Origin: CAG-390 sp045543615
GTDB taxonomy: Bacteria; Bacillota; Clostridia; Oscillospirales; CAG-272
DNA length: 5,426 nt
Assembly (NCBI GenBank): GCA_045543615.1
Contig: JAZPXL010000040.1
Span: 1 to 5,426, forward strand
Direction: 5' to 3'
In this document: one piece after another, positions 1 to 5,426 of the stretch
Position numbering within the stretch: the first letter of the stretch is position 1
How the letters are laid out: each line of letters opens with the position of its first letter
Notes under the pieces: model-generated
Databases searched by the model: none
What the model was told of the DNA's origin: nothing
The model's input: only the letters and a program-made list of their open reading frames with translations
Program-made: the position numbers and the translations under genes

Positions 1-380
1 CCACGGCTTCGCAGATAGTTAAAACCTACCGTTGCACTTCGGTTAACCTTGGGTAGTAGCAACACCTTTGGTTTAGGCGGTTGAACAGCGGTGGAGCGAG
101 AAACAGACGGCATTACTGCCGCCTGTCCCGTGATGATCTCCACCGCTTCGGTAAAGGGAATGTTTTTAACCTCTATAAGATATTTGAGAGCATTTTTGCC
201 GCCGATACCACGGGAGTGCCAGCACCATTTGCCGTTGGATATTTTAAGGCTGTCGTGCTCACGGGTGCAGTAGGTGTTGGGGCTGACCTTTACAAGCTCG
301 GTTGGTTCAAATATCTGCAGGTAGGTCAGCAGATCCATTTCTTTTGCTTTTGAGATTTGCTCCGGTGTTACATATCCCAT
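1..380 (-). CDS. DUF3991/Toprim domain protein, primase-like (N-terminal 126 residues; 3' end outside window)
   Basis: The frame starts at ATG 380-378 and stays open to base 1, so the gene is cut at its 3' end; 126 whole codons are visible. The start is supported by a strong Shine-Dalgarno (AAGGAGG, 387-393) six bases upstream. Residues about 15-85 look like the degenerate CHC2-type zinc-finger region of DUF3991/Toprim proteins: C38 and H42, then DSLKI, then KWCWHSRGIGGKNALKYL at 51-68. After a Ser/Pro-rich linker (about 88-105), LPKVN (109-113) and FNYLRSRG (120-127) match the start of the DUF3991 segment that precedes Toprim. Family members are roughly 300 residues or more, so about two thirds is missing, including any Toprim catalytic Glu and DxD residues. 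In mobile elements such proteins are thought to act as primase-like or DNA-processing factors on transferred DNA; that role is inferred. It follows the methylase-helicase gene by 12 bases, which suggests one operon and possibly coupled translation. The family call is fairly secure; the biochemical role is not. Confidence 0.85.
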   Translation of the reverse strand, partial: MGYVTPEQISKAKEMDLLTYLQIFEPTELVKVSPNTYCTREHDSLKISNGKWCWHSRGIGGKNALKYLIEVKNIPFTEAVEIITGQAAVMPSVSRSTAVQPPKPKVLLLPKVNRSATVGFNYLRSR

Positions 381-386
381 ACAAAA

Positions 387-393
387 CCTCCTT
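387..393 (-). promoter_or_regulatory. Ribosome binding site of the Toprim-type gene, overlapping the upstream stop codon
   Basis: On the minus strand this reads AAGGAGG, a near-perfect anti-16S match, followed by a six-base spacer (TTTTGT) and ATG at 380-378. Its first base (393) is also the last base of the TAA stop (395-393) of the methylase-helicase gene. A ribosome ending the large gene therefore stops on the initiation site of the next one. This fixes the downstream start and suggests translational coupling. Confidence 0.9.
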
Positions 394-3300
394 TACCTTG
401 CATATTCATTTTTGCGTGGCGCAACCTTGTCACCCTCGTCCGGCTCATCTGCCATAAGGGTCTTATCCTTGGCATCCAAGTTGAGCAGAACGTTGAGTTC
501 TTGGAGCCGCCTTGTTTTCTCTGCAAGCTCCGCTTCACGGGCAAAGGGAGCCTCCATTTCGGTACGGGCATTTTCAAGCTGCGTTTGAATATCTGCAAGT
601 TTTTCGTTCAGCACTTTCAGTTGTTCTTCAATGCCGTCAATGCGGTTATCCATACGGGTGATATTACCGTAAATATCCGAACCCAAAACAACCGTGTGGG
701 AAAGCGCACCTTTCAGCGTAATGCGGTATTCATTAGCCTGCCCGTCATAAGATAGGGTCATAGTAAAACCCCGATACTCTCCCAAGGGGATGGCATCGGG
801 GTCTGTCATACGGGTACACGCATCAATGATGGCTTTACCTGCGGTTTCTTTCTCGGTATGGGTTACGCCCATAATCACCATACCTGTAAAACCGTCCTCT
901 ATTTTCGGGTGAGCACGGGCGATCTCCAAGTCCTTTTCATAGCCTGCGATACGTTCCCGTACCTCGCTCATATCTGCGGGGTACTTACGCAGCACAAGTT
1001 CCTCCAAGGCATATTTCTGATTGAGGTAGCTTGCCTTTAACATATTGAGTTTGCTTACCTCCATATCAAGGGTGCATTTCTCAATAATCAGCGGATTACC
1101 CGTTGCCAAGGCTTTGATCTCCGCATAGTTCAGCGCCGTTTCGTCCACGTCGGATGCAATACGGACGGGAGCTTTGCTCGTCATAATCTGTGCAATGAAT
1201 TTCTGCTTGTTTTCTACAAGCTGATACAGATATGCGTCAAAGGTTCCTTCGGTAACGTAACGGAAAATATCTACCTTCTTATTGCGGTTGCCTTGTCGTA
1301 CAATACGGCCAAGGCGCTGTGCAAGGTCACTCGGTCGCCACGGACAATCAAGGTCGTGGAGAGCCACAAGCCTATCCTGCACGTTGGTTCCTGCACCCAT
1401 CTTCGGTGTACTGCCCATAAGGATACGCACCTGACCGGAGCGAACCTTGGCGAACAGTTCCTTTTTACGGGCATCGGTATTGGCATCGTGAATAAAGGCG
1501 ATTTCTTCCTCCGGGATGCCACGCTCCACAAGTTTCTGCTTTAGATCCTCATAGACGTTAAAACTACCGTCGCCTTTCGGGGTGGAAAGGTCGCAGAACA
1601 CAAGCTGCGTTGTCCGTTCCTCTTTGCCCTCATCCCATATACGGAATACGTTACGGGCGCAGGTGGCAACCTTGCCGTTTTCATCATCGGGTGCAAGCGG
1701 ATTGAAAAGCCGCATATCAAGTGCTAACTTTCTGCCGTCGTTGGTGATTTTGAGCATATTATCCACGCTCGGATCGACGTTACCGCCACGCACCGCTTCG
1801 GCTCGTTCCGCAAGTCCCGCAATGGCTTCTTTTTGCAGTTCGGAGGGTTTGATAACCTCATTGTGGAAGATTGCTTCAGGTACGGGGAGTTTGAGCATAT
1901 CCGCCGTCTGAATATCGGCGCACATCTTAAAGTGTGCCATTAGTTCGGGTAGGTTGACAAACTTGGAAAACCTTGTTTTCGGTCTGTATCCGCTACCTTC
2001 GGGGGAAAGCTCAATGGTCGTGGTGGTTTCACCATAGTTCGCCGCCCAATCATCAAAATGCTGGAGTCCCAATTCATCAAGTAGTCCATACTGCAAATAT
2101 CGCTGTATAGTGTAGAGTTCCACCATTGAATTGCTGATAGGCGTACCTGTTGCAAAGATAACCCCTCGACCCTCGGTGATTTCGTCAAGGTACTGACATT
2201 TCATAAAGAGGTCGGAGGACTTTTGTGCTTCGGTCTGTGCGATACCGCCCACGTTACGCATTTTAGTGGCAAGAAACAGGTTCTTGAAATAGTGGCTCTC
2301 ATCAATAAACAAGCGGTCAACACCGAGTTCTTCAAAGGTCACGGTATCATCACGCTCAATATCGTTGAGCCGTTCAAGCCTTGTTTCAAGGGACTTACGG
2401 GTACGTTCCATCTGCTTGACGGTAAAGTTTTCGGCTTTTTCCTTCTTGGCAAGCTGAATGGCGATCATAACCTGCTCGATTTGTCGCTCGATAATGGCTT
2501 GCTGTCGCTCCTTTGACATCGGTATCTTTTGGAGCTGGCTGTGACCGATAATAACGGCATCGTAATCGCCGGTGGCAATACGGGCGCAGAGCTTACGGCG
2601 GTTTTGCTTTTCAAAGTCACGCTCGGTGGCTATCAGCACATTCGCCGCAGGATATAACTGCAACCATTCTGCCGCCCATTGCTCGGTGATGTGGTTCGGC
2701 ACGACGATCATCGACTTGTTGCAGAGTCCCAAGCGTTTCAGCTCCATTGCCGCCGCAACCATTTCAAAGGTCTTGCCTGCACCTACTTCGTGGGCAAGCA
2801 AGGTATTACCGCCGTAAAGAATATGGGCAATAGCATTGATTTGGTGCGGTCGCAGAGAGATTTCGGGATTCATACCCGTAAAGCGGATATGCTGACCGTC
2901 ATACTCACGGGGACGAATGGAGTTATAGGTTTCATTGTAGAGTTTGCAAAGCATCTCACGGCGGTCAATATCCCGCCATATCCATTCCACAAACTTCTGC
3001 TTGATAAGCTCCTGTCTGTCTTGGGCAATCGCCGTTTCCTTCTTGTTGAGCACAGGTTTCTCTTTGCCGTTTTCAATGACCGTATCGAAGATGCGTACAT
3101 CCTTCTGATTTAGGCATTGCTCGAAAATGTGGTAGGCATTGATACGCTTGGTGCCGTAGGTTGTAGTAATCTTGATATTACTGCTGTCGGCACTCTTATT
3201 GGTGACGTTCCAAGTACCGTTATAGCGGGAATAAAGGACACCCATTCTGTCCTGGGCATAACGGTTCGTACCAAAGGTTTCAAACATAAACTGCTGATAT

Positions 3301-5426
3301 ACCTCGGCAGGTATCCACGGCGTTCCGATGTGGACGCTGATTTCACCCGCACTCAGATCTTCGGGCTGTACCGCCTCCAGAGCAGGGATACAATGCTCGA
3401 TTTCTGCTCTTTTTTCGGCGGGTAATACCGAACACAATGCCCGTGCCATTTTCAGCTTGTTTCGCACATTGCCCGACAGATATTCGTCCGCCGTTACAAA
3501 GTCATAAAAATCAAGCTCTTGGTGTGCAGGAGAGATTTCCTCCGTATTGATAGGACACTTAATGTCACGGTAGATAACGCCTTTAAGGTCGGCAATCAGT
3601 TCTTCCTCAGTCTTGCCGGACAGCTCTGCCATATATTCAAGATCCACACACGCCTTTTCGGAAATGGATACGGCAAGTGCCTCACTTGAAGTATCAACCT
3701 TGGTTACGGGTTCGTGGGGTTTAATGGTTCTTTTCGTGAACATATCCGCCTTGCGTTCAAAGTTGCCCTCATTGTCAAGCACCTCAAGGGAGCAAAGCAG
3801 ACAATAACTGCTGTCATCACGGAAAGCAAGGTTATTGCCACGGGTGAACAGACGCCCGTATTTCTTTACGAAATTATCGTAAAGGGTGTTCAGCTTTTCC
3901 TGCTCACGCTTGATGATCTCATCGGGATAGTTCTCGGTTTGGTACTCAATGAGCTGCCGCACACAATCTCGCAAGAGAATCATACCCCTTACACGGTTCT
4001 CGGTAGTCAAGGGGAGATTTGCGGGGTGCATACGGCTGTTCTCACGGAAATACAGTTTGCCGTCCACTACCGTGTAACTGAAATTACGCACGTTGGGATC
4101 TGCGGGAATAGATAAATCTTCCTCGTCGGAAAGTTCGTCTACCTCATAGTCGGTCAGTTCTGCGTGAAGGTTGGAAATGGCGTTGTTCAAAAGGTCGCCA
4201 AGGTCTGCATCCTCATAGGGTCTGCAGGTGCTCTCCATACCGAAACGGGAGGACTCCATCACCATATCGCCAAGTACCATTTCGGGGTGCTGCACAAAGT
4301 AACTATTCATCTTAATGCCGTTCTCATCGGTATCAAGATGCACCCAATCGGGTTCAATGTCGATAATGCGGTCACGCTTCTGCAAGAAGATAATATCGCT
4401 TGTGACCTCGGTGCCTGCGTTCTTCTTAAAGGCATTGTTCGGCAAGCGGATAGCGCCGATCAGATCGGCTCTTTGCGCAAGGTATTTACGCACGGCGGAG
4501 CTTTCCTTATCCATCGTACCCTTGCTCGTAATAAAGGCGATAATGCCGCCCGGTCGCACCTTATCCAAGGTCTTGCCGAAGAAATAGTCGTGTATGAGCC
4601 AATGATGCTTGTCATACTTACGGTCGGCAAGGCGAAGATCTCCGAAAGGCACGTTGCCGATTGCTACGTCAAAGAAGCTGTCGGGCATTTCCACCTTTTC
4701 AAAGCCGTTCACGGCAATATTGCTGTTCTGATACAACTGCTGTGCAATTCTGCCGGAGATACTATCAAGTTCCACACCGTAGGCTTTGCCGCCCGTCATT
4801 CCTTCGGGGAGCATACCAATGAAGTTACCAACGCCGCAGGCAGGCTCCAAGAGGTTGCCGTTTTTGAACCCCATCTGTCCGAGTGCCTTATACATTGCCT
4901 CCACAATAACGGGAGAGGTATAAAAGGCGGTCAAACTGCTCGCTCTTGCTGCGGCATATTCATCGGGTTCTAACAGGCTTTTCAGCTCGTTATATCGGCT
5001 GTGTTCTTCCTTGAAGCAATCCGCAAGACCACCCCAACCAACATAGCGGGATAGGATTTCCTGCTCGTCGGGAGTGGCAAGCCGTTCCTCGCTTTCGATC
5101 TTTTTAAGCAGACGGATGGCGGCTACGTTGGCAGCATATTTCTCGCTTGCCGTACCATATCCGAGTTCAGGGTCGGTAATACGGAAATTGTGACGCTGTT
5201 CCGCAGGGATTTCGGGGTGCAGGGTGGTAAACCGCACACGCTCTTTCCGTGGCTTGGGCGGTGCAAGGTTGGTTGGTATTGCGATGCTCGGCTCAACCTT
5301 TACTGCCATAGGACGATGGGAACGGAGAGCGTTTTCTGCTTCATCAAGAGTAACAAACCCGCCTGCAGTAGATGCTGCAAAGTCCGTGTTCTCATCATAG
5401 CCGTAGCGGTTATAAAACTGACCGTT
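393..5426 (-). CDS. Giant N6-adenine DNA methyltransferase / SNF2-family helicase fusion, DarB-like (5' end outside window)
   Basis: One unbroken frame ends at TAA 395-393 and is open to base 5426. Numbering below starts at the internal Met at 5309; 39 more coding residues lie upstream. Domains in order: (1) an N6-adenine methyltransferase, about 125-315, with YTSP at 130-133, the SAM-binding motif EPACGVGNF at 155-163, an acidic SAM-ribose position in YGVELD (E180), and the catalytic motif IV as NVPF (219-222) in place of NPPF/NPPY; (2) a middle region of about 480 residues with no fold I recognise; (3) a SNF2/superfamily 2 helicase core, about 815-1385, with LRPHQ at 819-823, Walker A HEVGAGKT (840-847, K846), Walker B DESH (1003-1006), motif III ATGTPISNS (1053-1061), motif V GAGTNVQ (1305-1311) and motif VI QRLGRIVRQGN (1331-1341); (4) a probable coiled coil at 1553-1620. 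All core motifs are present, so both activities could be intact. I see no signal peptide, so it should be cytosolic. The layout matches large methylase-helicase proteins of Firmicutes conjugative elements and resembles DarB of phage P1, which protects incoming DNA from type I restriction; an anti-restriction role here is inference. The Met at 5309 lacks a Shine-Dalgarno and is unlikely to be the start. Confidence 0.93.
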   Translation of the reverse strand, partial: NGQFYNRYGYDENTDFAASTAGGFVTLDEAENALRSHRPMAVKVEPSIAIPTNLAPPKPRKERVRFTTLHPEIPAEQRHNFRITDPELGYGTASEKYAANVAAIRLLKKIESEERLATPDEQEILSRYVGWGGLADCFKEEHSRYNELKSLLEPDEYAAARASSLTAFYTSPVIVEAMYKALGQMGFKNGNLLEPACGVGNFIGMLPEGMTGGKAYGVELDSISGRIAQQLYQNSNIAVNGFEKVEMPDSFFDVAIGNVPFGDLRLADRKYDKHHWLIHDYFFGKTLDKVRPGGIIAFITSKGTMDKESSAVRKYLAQRADLIGAIRLPNNAFKKNAGTEVTSDIIFLQKRDRIIDIEPDWVHLDTDENGIKMNSYFVQHPEMVLGDMVMESSRFGMESTCRPYEDADLGDLLNNAISNLHAELTDYEVDELSDEEDLSIPADPNVRNFSYTVVDGKLYFRENSRMHPANLPLTTENRVRGMILLRDCVRQLIEYQTENYPDEIIKREQEKLNTLYDNFVKKYGRLFTRGNNLAFRDDSSYCLLCSLEVLDNEGNFERKADMFTKRTIKPHEPVTKVDTSSEALAVSISEKACVDLEYMAELSGKTEEELIADLKGVIYRDIKCPINTEEISPAHQELDFYDFVTADEYLSGNVRNKLKMARALCSVLPAEKRAEIEHCIPALEAVQPEDLSAGEISVHIGTPWIPAEVYQQFMFETFGTNRYAQDRMGVLYSRYNGTWNVTNKSADSSNIKITTTYGTKRINAYHIFEQCLNQKDVRIFDTVIENGKEKPVLNKKETAIAQDRQELIKQKFVEWIWRDIDRREMLCKLYNETYNSIRPREYDGQHIRFTGMNPEISLRPHQINAIAHILYGGNTLLAHEVGAGKTFEMVAAAMELKRLGLCNKSMIVVPNHITEQWAAEWLQLYPAANVLIATERDFEKQNRRKLCARIATGDYDAVIIGHSQLQKIPMSKERQQAIIERQIEQVMIAIQLAKKEKAENFTVKQMERTRKSLETRLERLNDIERDDTVTFEELGVDRLFIDESHYFKNLFLATKMRNVGGIAQTEAQKSSDLFMKCQYLDEITEGRGVIFATGTPISNSMVELYTIQRYLQYGLLDELGLQHFDDWAANYGETTTTIELSPEGSGYRPKTRFSKFVNLPELMAHFKMCADIQTADMLKLPVPEAIFHNEVIKPSELQKEAIAGLAERAEAVRGGNVDPSVDNMLKITNDGRKLALDMRLFNPLAPDDENGKVATCARNVFRIWDEGKEERTTQLVFCDLSTPKGDGSFNVYEDLKQKLVERGIPEEEIAFIHDANTDARKKELFAKVRSGQVRILMGSTPKMGAGTNVQDRLVALHDLDCPWRPSDLAQRLGRIVRQGNRNKKVDIFRYVTEGTFDAYLYQLVENKQKFIAQIMTSKAPVRIASDVDETALNYAEIKALATGNPLIIEKCTLDMEVSKLNMLKASYLNQKYALEELVLRKYPADMSEVRERIAGYEKDLEIARAHPKIEDGFTGMVIMGVTHTEKETAGKAIIDACTRMTDPDAIPLGEYRGFTMTLSYDGQANEYRITLKGALSHTVVLGSDIYGNITRMDNRIDGIEEQLKVLNEKLADIQTQLENARTEMEAPFAREAELAEKTRRLQELNVLLNLDAKDKTLMADEPDEGDKVAPRKNEYAR

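Noticed and set aside
81..353. Plus-strand open frame of 90 residues at the left edge
   Set aside because: It overlaps the Toprim-type gene on the opposite strand, which has a strong ribosome binding site and family-like motifs.
381..392. Terminator or promoter between the two genes
   Set aside because: The gap is only 12 bases and is taken up by the ribosome binding site and spacer.
2679..3113. Plus-strand open frame of 144 residues
   Set aside because: It is antisense to the helicase Walker A region and shows no recognisable motif. A shadow frame is the simplest reading.
4164..4973. A 269-residue open frame on the plus strand
   Set aside because: It lies wholly antisense to the methyltransferase part of the large gene, which has clear catalytic motifs. 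Its translation shows no recognisable domain, so it is a shadow frame.
393..5309. Treating the Met at 5309 as the true start of the large protein
   Set aside because: The frame is open and protein-like for 39 further codons to the window edge, and no Shine-Dalgarno precedes this Met.
393..5426. A complete Type I or Type ISP restriction-modification enzyme
   Set aside because: No nuclease motif is evident in the visible part, and the domain order is methyltransferase then helicase, whereas Type ISP enzymes run nuclease, helicase, methyltransferase. An unseen N-terminal nuclease cannot be ruled out.

Overview
The window is a compact, fully coding piece of what is most likely an integrative and conjugative element (ICE) or conjugative plasmid from a Firmicute, probably a gut Clostridia member. 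This rests on three things: the strong Shine-Dalgarno sequence (AAGGAGG), the roughly balanced base composition judged by eye, and the close resemblance of both proteins to the large methylase-helicase and Toprim/DUF3991 proteins I know from Tn1549/CTn-type elements. The organism assignment is inference. No integrase, relaxase or resistance gene lies within the window to confirm it.

Both genes are on the minus strand, and both are cut by the window edges. Reading in the direction of transcription, positions 5426 to 393 encode a very large protein (at least 1677 residues visible). It joins an N6-adenine DNA methyltransferase domain, a long middle region of unknown function, a complete SNF2-type helicase/translocase core and a C-terminal coiled coil. 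Its frame is open to the window edge, so the true start lies outside. After a 12-base gap that contains the next ribosome binding site, positions 380 to 1 encode the first 126 residues of a DUF3991/Toprim-type, primase-like protein; its Toprim domain should lie beyond the left edge.

The two genes are almost certainly one transcription unit: same strand, and the Shine-Dalgarno sequence shares a base with the preceding stop codon. A reasonable model is that they act on the element's DNA around transfer. The methyltransferase-helicase would mark or remodel DNA, possibly as an anti-restriction factor like DarB of phage P1, and the Toprim protein would serve in priming or processing of transferred single-stranded DNA. 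That model is inferred from domain content, not shown by the sequence. There is no gene-free stretch over 300 bases, and I saw no RNA gene, CRISPR array, insertion sequence or terminator.
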